Assembly: GCA_947036475.1 (NCBI GenBank)
Contig: CAMQRG010000068.1
Coordinates: 1 to 9,464 of the forward strand
From: an uncultured Clostridia bacterium
Lineage (GTDB): Bacteria > Bacillota > Clostridia > Lachnospirales > Anaerotignaceae
DNA: 9,464 nucleotides
Direction: 5' to 3'
Shown: piece by piece, positions 1-7,377 of the stretch
Numbering within the stretch: position 1 is the first letter of the stretch
Layout of the letters: each line of letters starts with the position of its first letter
The notes under the pieces: generated by a model
The model's database searches: none
Told to the model about the DNA's origin: nothing
What the model saw: the letters and a program-made list of their open reading frames with translations, nothing else
Translations under genes and position numbers: made by a program

Positions 1-31
1 TCGTGGGCTCGGAGATGTGTATAAGAGACAG
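1..31 (+). other. Illumina Nextera read-2 adapter (non-genomic)
   Basis: The first 31 bases match the Nextera transposase read-2 oligonucleotide without its first three bases, ending in the 19-bp Tn5 mosaic end AGATGTGTATAAGAGACAG at 13-31. This is library-preparation sequence, not chromosome. It lies directly on the 3' part of recN, which stays open into it, so the recN stop codon is lost. Translated on the plus strand, the mosaic end gives the peptides MCIRDS and, from GTG at 17, MYKRQ, both artefacts of this adapter. Confidence 0.98.
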
Positions 32-1696
32 CATCAATTCCTTTGCCGCAGCAAGCGTGGCCTCTGTAATATTACTGCCGCCCATCATTCGTGCAACCTC
101 CCGCACAGACTCCTCCTGTTCCAGAGGAAACACCTCTGTCATCGTGGTATCTCCCTCACTGTGCTTTTCAATCAGGAAATGTCTGTCTGCAAGCGCGGCA
201 ATCTGCGGCAGGTGAGTAATGCAGAGAATCTGGCGTTTTTCGCCCAGAACACTCATCTTCTCCCCGACTTTGCGCGCCGTCCTGCCGCTCACGCCTGTAT
301 CAATCTCGTCAAAAATAAACGTTCCAATCTCATCTGCGTCCACCAGCACCGATTTCAATGCCAGCATTACGCGCGACATTTCGCCGCCGGAGGCAATCTT
401 TGCCAGAGGCTTCAATGCTTCGCCTGCATTGGCGGAAATCAGGAATTCTACCTTATCCCTGCCTTCCGGTCCCCATTCCGCTTTTTCGTCAATCTGTATA
501 TGGAACTGCGCGTTTTTCATTTCCATATCGCGCAGAGCGGCTTCAATCTGTTCTTCCACCTGCTTTGCCGTTTCCCGCCGCAGTTCGGAAAGCGTTTTTC
601 CGGCGGCTTTCAGCTTTTTCTGTTCCTCCGCGCGTTTTTTTGTCAGTTCTGCAGTCCGTTCACTGCTGTTCGTCAGAAAATCCAGTTCCTGCACAACTTT
701 ATCATAAAATTTCAGCACAGCCTCAACACTGCCGCCATATTTTCGTTTCAGTTTATAAATCGTCTGCAAGCGTTCCTCAATTTCCTCCAATGCCTCAGGG
801 TCAGCCTCCTGATTTTCAGCTTCTCGTTTCAAATCCCGCACAGAATCTTCCACGCGGGCACAGGCGTCCTCCAGTTCCTCCAGAAAGCTGGAGAGCCCGC
901 TGTCAAGCTCGGCAGCCTCCCGCAGCTTCGCCAGAGCATCGCCCATCTGCTCACAGGCAGACGGAAAGGGGTCTTTTCCGTCATACAAAAGCGCAATACT
1001 CTCTCCTGTCAGCCGCATCAGCTTCTCCATGCTGCCCAGACGTTTTTTCTGTTCCAGCAGGTCATCTTCCTCTCCTGCCTTCAGTGAGCAGCTTTCAATT
1101 TCCTCTTTCTGGAACTGCAAAATATCCATACGCTGCTCCCTCTGTGCTTCATCGCCCATCAGCGTTTTCATCTGCTTTTCCACTTCCCGCAGGTTTTGAA
1201 AACTCTCCCTGTATTTTTCCAGAGCTTCCACAAAAGCCGCACCGCAAAAACGGTCCAGCAGACGGATATGCTTTGCAGGGTTCAAAAGGGACTGGTGTTC
1301 ATGCTGTCCATAAATATCAATCAAGTCTTCTGAAATTTCCTTCAGCATACCGACAGTTGCAATGGAGCCATTGATGCGGCAGACAGTTTTCCCGCTTTCG
1401 TTCAACGTACGGGTAATCAAAAGAGAACCATCTTCCTCCGTTTCAATACCGCTTTCTGTCAGCTTTTCCTGTAAAGAAATGTTTTCCGCGAGAAAAAGAG
1501 CCTCCACAGAAGCCGATTTTTGCCCACGACGCAAAAAATCCTTTCCTGCCCTGCCGCCCAGCGCGAAATGCAGAGAATCAATGACCATAGATTTGCCCGC
1601 ACCTGTTTCTCCCGTCAGGATATTCAGCCCGCCTCCAAATGAAATTTCACATTCCTCAATCAGTGCCACATTTTTGATATGCAGACGTTCCAGCAT
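32..1696 (-). CDS. recN: DNA repair protein RecN, 3' end cut by adapter
   Basis: RecN is an SMC-like ATPase that acts early in double-strand break repair. 555 codons are present before the adapter. Visible are Walker A GETGAGKS (residues 29-36), a GQHEHQSLL stretch typical of RecN, a long charged coiled-coil middle, the ABC signature SGGEMSR (436-442), Walker B FIFDEID (about 460-466) and an H-loop CITHLPQIAALAD with H495. The start ATG at 1696 follows GGAAAGGGG with about 9 nt spacing, which lies in the 21-bp gap after argR. Bacillus RecN is about 576 aa, so only a short C-terminal tail and the stop are missing. The truncation comes from the library insert end, since all ATPase motifs are intact. 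It is the last gene visible in the operon; in Bacillus recN also follows ahrC. Confidence 0.97.
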
Positions 1697-1717
1697 GGTA
1701 CGCAACCCCTTTCCATT

Positions 1718-2173
1718 TTAGGCGCTATGGATAATCCGGTAGAGCTTTTCAATGATGGCTGCCGCCTGATTATGCGTGCGCACAACACAGAAAACCGTAT
1801 CGTCACCAGCGATTGTGCCAAGAATCTCGCTGTTCTGCATATTATCCAGCGCTACCGCAACCGCCATGCCCATGCCTTCCAGCGTTTTCACAACAATCAT
1901 ATTTTGCGCATAGTCCATTTTCACGACCGCTTCGCGGAATACCCGCGTCAGCCGTTCGGTGATTTCTGTGTCATTTCCGGAAATTACAGCATATTTCTGC
2001 CGTCCTTTTTCTGTGGCAATTTTCGTCAGCTTCATTTCCCGTATATCTCTGGAAACGGTAGCCTGCGTCACGATATAACCTTCGTCACAAAGCTTCTGCG
2101 CCAATTCTTCCTGTGTTTCAATATCATAATTTTCAATCAGTTCCAATATTTTCGCGTGCCTTGCAATCTTCAT
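1718..2173 (-). CDS. argR: Arginine repressor ArgR/AhrC
   Basis: This is a hexameric arginine-sensing regulator that represses arginine synthesis and, in Bacillus, activates catabolism. It has 151 aa, the usual family length. The N-terminal winged helix-turn-helix spans about residues 1-65, with recognition segment VTQATVSRDIREMKLTKI (35-52) including the family's S41-R42 pair. The C-terminal oligomerisation and arginine-binding domain carries GTIAGDDT (119-126), whose D124-D125 correspond to the arginine-contacting acidic pair of the family. I chose ATG at 2173 because GAGGTG sits 6 nt upstream; an in-frame GTG at 2182 overlaps that same Shine-Dalgarno and is unlikely. It lies 24 bp after nadK and 21 bp before recN. 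Its place beside recN is conserved in Firmicutes. No ARG box was identified by eye, so autoregulation cannot be judged. Confidence 0.95.
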   Translation of the reverse strand: MKIARHAKILELIENYDIETQEELAQKLCDEGYIVTQATVSRDIREMKLTKIATEKGRQKYAVISGNDTEITERLTRVFREAVVKMDYAQNMIVVKTLEGMGMAVAVALDNMQNSEILGTIAGDDTVFCVVRTHNQAAAIIEKLYRIIHSA

Positions 2174-2179
2174 TCCCGT

Positions 2180-2185
2180 CACCTC
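2180..2185 (-). promoter_or_regulatory. Shine-Dalgarno deciding the argR start
   Basis: GAGGTG lies 6 nt upstream of the ATG at 2173. The GTG at 2182 that would give a three-residue longer ArgR is part of this motif, so the site favours the shorter product. Confidence 0.75.
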
Positions 2186-2197
2186 GTTTTCTCAGAT

Positions 2198-3049
2198 TTA
2201 CCTTGAAAGCTTCTGCCGCAGTACATCATAAAAACTCTGCGGATTTGTTTTGATGATCGTCGTACACTCCTTTGCACGGCGAACCCTCACAACATTTTTG
2301 CCCGTCAGCGTCCATGCATCCTGTCCATCCGCACTAATGGTAAACGCGGTGTCCTCTCTTGGGTTGACCTCTACCGTAACCGCATCATCCGCAGAAATGA
2401 CGATAGAGCGGCTTGTCAGCGTATGCGGCGATATCGGCGTAATGGCAATAATCTGCGCGTCTGATTTCAGCACCGGCCCGCCCGCCGAAAGATTATACGC
2501 CGTCGAGCCTGTCGGCGTGCAGATAATAACACCGTCCGCACGCAGAGTATCCACAAATTCATCATTCACAAATACATTAAATTCCAATATTTTATATAAA
2601 AGTCCACGAGTGATGCAGATATCGTTCAGGGCAAGTATACCTTCCGTTCGTTCCATGCCTGATGCAATGCAGCCTTCCAGCATCATGCGCTTTTCCAGCT
2701 TGTAATCCCCATGCAGAACATTGTCAATGGCATATTCCGCCCTGTTTTTTTCTTCAGCAGTCAGAAATCCCAACGTGCCAAGGTTAATTCCCAGTATCGG
2801 CGTCTGGTAGCGCGCCGTTTTCCTGCCAACGCCCAACAGTGTGCCATCGCCGCCCAGCGAAATCAGGAAATCGGAATAGCGGTAAAGCTCTTCCTCCTTG
2901 CGGGCATAAAGTTCCAGTCCTGCAAGCTGTGCCGTTTTCTCTGAAAGCTGCGGCAGACAGCCCTTCAGCAGCAGGTGGCGCACCAGCCTCTTTGTTACGG
3001 CAAGTTCTTTATCCTTTTCCACATTCGGTATCAGCCCCACCTTCTGCAT
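2198..3049 (-). CDS. nadK: NAD kinase (ATP-NAD/poly-P-NAD kinase)
   Basis: NAD kinase phosphorylates NAD to NADP in the cytosol. The 283-aa product carries the diagnostic GGDGTLLG (66-73, with catalytic-loop D68), NLGTLGFL (89-96), the LND segment (141-143), and DGVIICTPTGSTAYNLSAGGP (within 172-192), followed by a TPISPHTLTSRSIV stretch (204-217). Length and motif order match bacterial NadK. I place the start at ATG 3049, with AGGAGG at 3056-3061 and 6 nt spacing. A longer in-frame reading to 3097 adds 16 basic residues that are simply tlyA sequence read in another frame. The first 41 bp overlap the 3' end of tlyA, suggesting coupled translation. NADP supply could serve the NADPH-dependent MEP-pathway step downstream of Dxs, but that link is only contextual. 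Confidence 0.96.
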   Translation of the reverse strand: MQKVGLIPNVEKDKELAVTKRLVRHLLLKGCLPQLSEKTAQLAGLELYARKEEELYRYSDFLISLGGDGTLLGVGRKTARYQTPILGINLGTLGFLTAEEKNRAEYAIDNVLHGDYKLEKRMMLEGCIASGMERTEGILALNDICITRGLLYKILEFNVFVNDEFVDTLRADGVIICTPTGSTAYNLSAGGPVLKSDAQIIAITPISPHTLTSRSIVISADDAVTVEVNPREDTAFTISADGQDAWTLTGKNVVRVRRAKECTTIIKTNPQSFYDVLRQKLSR

Positions 3050-3878
3050 GCTCTCCCTCCTTCCTTTCCGAAAGCGCGGCATGCGACTGCTCCACAACCT
3101 CGTCCAGCCGTTTCCAGATTGTGTCCTTCTCCATGCCTTTTTGTTGTTTATCTAAATAAATCAAATATTCAATGTTGCCTTCCGGTCCTTTGATGGGTGA
3201 AAAACTCAGGCCCAGTATGCCAAGCCCCTGTTCCCTTGCGTAATCCGTAATTTTCTCAATGACCTCACGATGCACTGCTCTGTCCTTCACAACGCCTTTT
3301 TTACCGACCTTTTCCCGTCCTGCTTCAAACTGCGGCTTAATCAGGCAGACAATCTGCCCCTTTTCACCCAGTACGCCCAGCGCAGCGGGAAGTATCTTTG
3401 TCAGGGAAATAAAAGAAACGTCAACAGACGCAAAATCAGCTTCATCTGGCACCTGTTCATGGGTGACATACCGCATATTGGTTTTTTCCAGACAGACCAC
3501 GCGAGGGTCATTGCGCAGTTTCCATGCAAATTGTCCGTAGCCAACGTCAATGGCGTAAACCTTTGCCGCGCCATTCTGGAGCATGCAGTCCGTAAACCCG
3601 CCGGTTGACGCGCCTATGTCCATGCAGGTCTTTCCTTCCAGAGAAATGCCGAATTCTTCAAGCGCCTTTTCCAGCTTATAGCCGCCCCTGCTGACATATT
3701 TCATCTGCCCGCCGCGTACTTCAATGCTTATATCATTCGGCAGCTTTGTTCCGGCTTTATCCTCTTTCCTGCCATCGACATAAACCGTCCCCGCCATGAT
3801 ATAAGCCTTTGCCAGTTCTCTGGAGGGCGCAAGTCCCCGCTGCACCAGCAGGCTGTCCAATCGTTCCTTTTCCGCCAT
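3009..3878 (-). CDS. tlyA: TlyA-family rRNA (cytidine-2'-O)-methyltransferase
   Basis: Homologous to Mycobacterium TlyA and Bacillus YqxC, which 2'-O-methylate cytidines in 16S and/or 23S rRNA using S-adenosylmethionine. It has 289 aa. An N-terminal S4-type RNA-binding domain (about 1-62, RLDSLLVQRGLAPSRELAKAY region) is followed by an RrmJ/FtsJ-like fold: RGGYKLEKAL (64-73), the SAM-binding loop DIGASTGGFTDCML (87-100), DVSFISLTKILPA (153-165) and LIKPQFEAG (179-187). The K-D-K-E tetrad reads as K68, D153, K181 and E237, each one residue below the positions I recall for M. tuberculosis TlyA. The start ATG at 3878 is 3 bp after the dxs stop, with GGGAG about 9 nt upstream inside dxs. The C-terminal 40 or so residues are hydrophilic, and the last part overlaps nadK. 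The family was once annotated as haemolysin; the methyltransferase role is better supported. Confidence 0.95.
   Translation of the reverse strand: MAEKERLDSLLVQRGLAPSRELAKAYIMAGTVYVDGRKEDKAGTKLPNDISIEVRGGQMKYVSRGGYKLEKALEEFGISLEGKTCMDIGASTGGFTDCMLQNGAAKVYAIDVGYGQFAWKLRNDPRVVCLEKTNMRYVTHEQVPDEADFASVDVSFISLTKILPAALGVLGEKGQIVCLIKPQFEAGREKVGKKGVVKDRAVHREVIEKITDYAREQGLGILGLSFSPIKGPEGNIEYLIYLDKQQKGMEKDTIWKRLDEVVEQSHAALSERKEGEHAEGGADTECGKG
3056..3061 (-). promoter_or_regulatory. Shine-Dalgarno deciding the nadK start, inside tlyA
   Basis: A perfect AGGAGG sits 6 nt before the nadK ATG and inside the tlyA coding sequence. It selects the 3049 start over the longer in-frame reading beginning at 3097. 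Confidence 0.8.
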
Positions 3879-3881
3879 CGT

Positions 3882-5750
3882 TCAATCTCCCAGTCTTTTT
3901 TTGATTCCTTTATAAATGCCTTCTGCGTCCAGCCCATGCCGCGCAAAAAGCTGCGTCTGTGTTCCCTGCTCAATATAGCAGTCCGGAAACGCGAAACTCG
4001 TCACCGATCCTGTCAGCCCGCTGCTACTGTAAAATTCCAGCACGCGCGAACCAAGCCCGCCTTTGCCAAGATTATCCTCCACTGTAAAGATATATTCACA
4101 CTGTTTCGCCGTCCGCAGAAGCATTTCCCCGTCCAACGGACTGATGAACCGCATATTGACGAGCATCGGCTGATAACCGTCCTTCTCCAGCCGTTTCACA
4201 GCCTCCGCCGCAGTTTTCAGCATATGTCCTTCCGCCAGGACCGCAATTTTTCTGCCGTCCTGTATCAGTTCCGCCTTGCCATATACCACCGGCTCTCTAT
4301 TTTCAGCAAAAGCCGTTTCCGCCGTTCCGCGCGGATATCTCACTGCAATCGGACCATTCCAGCGGTTGACAGCAAAATCCAGCATTTCCTCAAGTTCCCA
4401 GCCATTTTTAGGGGAAAGCACTGTCATATTCGGGATATGCGACAGGAAAGAAAGGTCAAACACACCTTGATGGGTTTCCCCATCTGCGCCAACAATTCCA
4501 GCCCTGTCAACAGCAAATACAACATGGAGGTTCTGCATACATACATCATGCACAATCTGGTCATACGCTCTTTGCAGAAAAGAAGAATACACCGCAAACA
4601 CCGGCACAATTCCCCTGCTTGCCAGACCAGCTGAAAATGTTACGCCATGCTGTTCCGCAATGGCAACGTCAAAGAAGCGCTCGGGAAACGCTTTCTGAAA
4701 GCCTTCAAAGCCGGTACCGCCTGCCATTGCCGCCGTAATCCCCACAGCCTTATCATTCGCCGCACCAATTTCCAGCATTTTCTTCCCGAAAACCTCCGAC
4801 CAACTTTCCCCGCCGGAAGAAAGCGGCTTTCCTGTTTTCAGGTCAAACGCGCCAACGCCATGATAATCACAGGGATTTTCCTCCGCATAGCGGTAGCCGC
4901 GTCCCTTCACCGTCTTAATGTGAATCAGCACAGGCCCTTTCATATGCTTCACATTTTGGAACAGTTCCAGCAGTTCCTTCAAATCGTGCCCGTCTACCGG
5001 GCCTATGTATTTGAAACCAAGCTCCTCAAACATTGCGCCACGCAGAAAGAGGTGCTTCGCACTGTCCCGTGCTTTGGAAAGGACATTATAGGTTGCCTGC
5101 CCTACTATGGGCACATTATCCCGAAACTGCTTGAAATGCTCTTTCAGCTTCTGGTAACGTCCGTCTGTCCGCAGGTTGTTCAAATGGCGGCTGAGCGCGC
5201 CCACGTTCGTGTCAATCGACATCTGGTTGTCGTTCAGTATCACAATCAGGTTGGTATTTTCCCTTCCGGCGTTGTTCAGGGCTTCATACGCCAGTCCGCC
5301 CGTCATGGAGCCATCCCCGATTACTGCAATCACATGCTCCTTACCGCCCAAAAGATCGCGCGCCTTTGCAATACCAAGCGCGGCGGATATAGACGTAGAA
5401 CTATGCCCTGCTGCAAATGCGTCGCAATCGCTTTCATGCGGTTTGGGAAAGCCGCTCAGGCCGTCCAGCTGACGCAGTGTGGCAAACTGCTCCTTCCTGC
5501 CCGTCAGAATTTTATGGATATACGCCTGATGCCCTACATCCCAGACGATTTTATCATCTGGCAGATTAAAGCAGTATTCCAGCGCAACCGTCAACTCCAC
5601 AACGCCGAGATTGGAGGCAAGATGTCCGCCCGTTTTGGAAACGCTGCGCAGAAGAAACCGCCTCAGTTCCCTGCACAATGTTTTCAGTTCTTCTTCATTC
5701 AGTTTTTTTATGTCGTCTTTCTTTTGAATCTGGTTCAGAATTTCAGACAC
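3882..5750 (-). CDS. dxs: 1-deoxy-D-xylulose-5-phosphate synthase
   Basis: Dxs condenses pyruvate and glyceraldehyde-3-phosphate to DXP using thiamine diphosphate, the entry step of the MEP isoprenoid pathway. The 622-aa product has full family length. It shows GGHLASNLG with H43, the thiamine-diphosphate/Mg motif from GDGSMTGG (145-152) to NDNQMSI (173-179), the PVDGHD segment (251-256), and the transketolase pyrimidine-domain motif IAEQHG with catalytic E366. DRAGIVGADGETHQG (415-429) and a C-terminal transketolase domain follow. The start is GTG at 5750: the product begins MSEILNQIQKKDD as family members do, GGGGGAAGGG lies just upstream, and no in-frame ATG exists between it and the TAA ending the preceding gene. 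It sits 27 bp after the divergent-PAP2 gene and 3 bp before tlyA, forming an isoprenoid block with ispA. Confidence 0.98.
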   Translation of the reverse strand: MSEILNQIQKKDDIKKLNEEELKTLCRELRRFLLRSVSKTGGHLASNLGVVELTVALEYCFNLPDDKIVWDVGHQAYIHKILTGRKEQFATLRQLDGLSGFPKPHESDCDAFAAGHSSTSISAALGIAKARDLLGGKEHVIAVIGDGSMTGGLAYEALNNAGRENTNLIVILNDNQMSIDTNVGALSRHLNNLRTDGRYQKLKEHFKQFRDNVPIVGQATYNVLSKARDSAKHLFLRGAMFEELGFKYIGPVDGHDLKELLELFQNVKHMKGPVLIHIKTVKGRGYRYAEENPCDYHGVGAFDLKTGKPLSSGGESWSEVFGKKMLEIGAANDKAVGITAAMAGGTGFEGFQKAFPERFFDVAIAEQHGVTFSAGLASRGIVPVFAVYSSFLQRAYDQIVHDVCMQNLHVVFAVDRAGIVGADGETHQGVFDLSFLSHIPNMTVLSPKNGWELEEMLDFAVNRWNGPIAVRYPRGTAETAFAENREPVVYGKAELIQDGRKIAVLAEGHMLKTAAEAVKRLEKDGYQPMLVNMRFISPLDGEMLLRTAKQCEYIFTVEDNLGKGGLGSRVLEFYSSSGLTGSVTSFAFPDCYIEQGTQTQLFARHGLDAEGIYKGIKKRLGD

Positions 5751-5777
5751 CGCCCTTCCCCCATTCGCTGTATACAG

Positions 5778-6206
5778 TTAAACACAAAATCCTACCGTAA
5801 TGCCAAGAATGGCACCGGCAAGCACTTCAAGCGGCGTATGTCCTAAAAGCTCCTTGAGCTTTTCCATATCCGGCAGCTGGTGCTTCTCAATCAGAAGATT
5901 GAGTATCTCCGCCTGTTTTCCGGCAGCCCGCCGGATTCCTGCTGCGTCATACATCACCACAAGCGCGAGTATCAGCGCAATAGCAAAAAACGGCGATTCA
6001 AACCCGTTCTGTTTTCCCACAGCAAAAGCCAGAGCCATTACCAGAGCGGAATGGGAACTAGGCATACCACCCGTACCCACAAGCCTTGTCGCATCGAACC
6101 GCTTTTCTATTACTAATGTCAGTATGATCTTCGTTCCCTGTGCAATCGCCCAGGAAATCACCGCCGCCAAAAGGGGCGTATTTTTCAAGATCCCCTCTAT
6201 TCCCAT
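5778..6206 (-). CDS. Divergent PAP2-family membrane protein (YuiD-like, DUF212)
   Basis: A 142-aa membrane protein with hydrophobic segments at about 11-33, 54-64, 72-86 and 126-142. It matches the divergent PAP2 family (Pfam DUF212, Bacillus YuiD) by GTGGMPSSHSAL (44-55), YDAAGIRRAAGKQAEILN (86-103) and LGHTPLEVLAGAILG (121-135). The PSSHS core corresponds to the second PAP2 phosphatase motif, and H123 with E127 resembles the third motif with Glu in place of Asp. A classical first motif is not clear. The ATG at 6206 has GAGGA 4-5 nt upstream. It sits 36 bp after ispA and 27 bp before dxs, in the dxs reading frame but closed by TAA. The family's activity is not established; a role on prenyl (pyro)phosphates is inferred from context only. 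Confidence 0.9.
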   Translation of the reverse strand: MGIEGILKNTPLLAAVISWAIAQGTKIILTLVIEKRFDATRLVGTGGMPSSHSALVMALAFAVGKQNGFESPFFAIALILALVVMYDAAGIRRAAGKQAEILNLLIEKHQLPDMEKLKELLGHTPLEVLAGAILGITVGFCV

Positions 6207-6242
6207 ATGTTCCTCTTCTTTCCTGTCTTTCTGTCCTATGCG

Positions 6243-7136
6243 TCAATAGGTTCTGTCTGTCAGATATTTTGTCAGCGCAAGCAGGAACGCACAGCTTTCC
6301 CCCTGCCCTTTCCAGAAATTCATTGCCTGCATGGAAAGCCTTCCGGCAATCCGCTGTGCTTCTTCTATGCCAAACAGCGTCACATATGTTGTTTTCTGAT
6401 TCTTTTCATCGCTGTGGACAGGCTTGCCCAATTCTTCCGTTGTGCTTGTTACATCCAGAATATCATCAACAATCTGGAACGCAAGACCAATATTCTGCCC
6501 CGCAAGACCGAAGCCCGTCACTGTTTCCGCGTCTGCACCGCCCAAAAGCGCACCTGCCTCCAATGCACCGCGAATCAGTGCTGCTGTTTTATTCAGATGG
6601 ATATAATCCAACGTTTCCACATCTAATGGCTTTCCTTCCAGCGCGACATCTGCCGCCTGTCCCGCCAGCATGCCGTAAATCCCCGCGCCATGAGCAATGG
6701 CACGCATCGCTCCTGCCGTTTTTGCGGAAGGGTTTTCCACACATGCTGCCGCCATTGTTTCCATAGCGTGATGCAGAAGTCCATCTCCCGCAAGAATCGC
6801 TATTGCTTCACCGTACTTCTTGTGGTTCGTCGGCTTTCCCCGTCTGTAATCGTCGTTATCCATTGCCGGAAGGTCGTCATGAATCAGGGAATAGGTGTGT
6901 ATCATTTCGATGGCACAGGCAAACGGCAGAGCTTCTTCCCGTTTCCCGCCCATTGCTTCACATGCCGCCAGCACAAGCATGGGACGCAGACGTTTTCCAC
7001 CAGCGAGCAGGCTGTACCGCATTGCTTCGTATACAGCAGGCGGCAAAGCCTCCTGTTCGGGAATACATTTTTCCAGCGCGCCCTCAATATAGATGCGATA
7101 TTCTTCCATTTTATTTTTCAAGTCAAAATGCTCCAT
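6243..7136 (-). CDS. ispA: Farnesyl diphosphate synthase (polyprenyl synthetase family)
   Basis: IspA elongates dimethylallyl diphosphate with isopentenyl diphosphate to geranyl and then farnesyl diphosphate. The 297-aa product shows GGKRLRPML (46-54), the first Asp-rich motif DDLPAMDNDD (87-96), RRGKPT (98-103), MLAGQAADV (157-165), HLNKTAAL (180-187) and the second Asp-rich motif FQIVDDILD (220-228). The fifth residue before the first Asp is Y82, the aromatic residue that limits chain length to C15 in the Geobacillus stearothermophilus enzyme, and the two-residue insert in DDLPAMD is typical of bacterial FPP synthases. I chose ATG 7136, with GGAGG 9 nt upstream and 4 bp after the xseB stop. 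An in-frame extension to 7202 runs back into xseB without a ribosome-binding site. A geranylgeranyl product remains possible but is less likely. Confidence 0.96.
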   Translation of the reverse strand: MEHFDLKNKMEEYRIYIEGALEKCIPEQEALPPAVYEAMRYSLLAGGKRLRPMLVLAACEAMGGKREEALPFACAIEMIHTYSLIHDDLPAMDNDDYRRGKPTNHKKYGEAIAILAGDGLLHHAMETMAAACVENPSAKTAGAMRAIAHGAGIYGMLAGQAADVALEGKPLDVETLDYIHLNKTAALIRGALEAGALLGGADAETVTGFGLAGQNIGLAFQIVDDILDVTSTTEELGKPVHSDEKNQKTTYVTLFGIEEAQRIAGRLSMQAMNFWKGQGESCAFLLALTKYLTDRTY

Positions 7137-7140
7137 ATCC

Positions 7141-7377
7141 TCATTCCTCCGCCTGAAAAGGTTCCTCCTGCCAGAGCCCTGCCTCTTTGCGCAAAAGGAC
7201 AATTTCGCCCTCTGCCGCCGTCAGCTTTTCCATGCAGTAAGCGGAAAGCCCCAGCCCTTCCTTATAAAGAGCGACTACCGTTTCCAGAGGGGCTTCCTCC
7301 TGCTCCAGCTGCTCCACGATAGCTTCCATTCGTTCCATTGCTTCCTCAAAGGACAGTTTTTTCTTTGCCATTGCCAT
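7141..7377 (-). CDS. xseB: Exodeoxyribonuclease VII small subunit
   Basis: XseB partners with XseA to form exonuclease VII, a metal-independent single-strand-specific nuclease. The 78-aa product has normal family length and pattern: FEEAMERMEAIVEQLEQ (10-26), APLETVVALYKEGLGLSAYC (29-48) and a C-terminal LTAAEGEI helix. It should form a two-helix coiled coil. Two ATGs, at 7377 and 7371, begin with the same MA repeat; AAAGGCGG just upstream fits the first somewhat better. The start overlaps the xseA end by 32 bp, consistent with coupled, stoichiometric synthesis. The stop lies inside the ispA ribosome-binding region. Confidence 0.95.
   Translation of the reverse strand: MAMAKKKLSFEEAMERMEAIVEQLEQEEAPLETVVALYKEGLGLSAYCMEKLTAAEGEIVLLRKEAGLWQEEPFQAEE

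Noticed and set aside
358..1374. 338-codon plus-strand open frame antisense to recN
   Set aside because: Composition is Ser/Pro/Arg-rich as expected for antisense of a charged coiled coil; RecN motifs on the other strand are unambiguous.
2174..2182. GTG start for ArgR at 2182
   Set aside because: The GTG is part of the Shine-Dalgarno GAGGTG serving the ATG at 2173.
3050..3097. Longer NadK start at 3097
   Set aside because: Adds 16 basic residues wholly inside tlyA, while a perfect AGGAGG precedes the ATG at 3049.
4647..5846. 399-codon plus-strand open frame antisense to dxs
   Set aside because: The minus strand here encodes a full-length Dxs with all catalytic motifs. The plus-strand product resembles no family I know and is explained by codon bias of the real gene.
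5751..6242. Internal promoter or terminator around the divergent PAP2 gene
   Set aside because: The 27-bp and 36-bp gaps contain only ribosome-binding sequences, with no convincing -35/-10 pair or GC hairpin with a U tract.
7137..7202. Longer IspA start at 7202
   Set aside because: The extra 22 residues are xseB read in another frame with no ribosome-binding site; ATG 7136 has GGAGG and matches family length.
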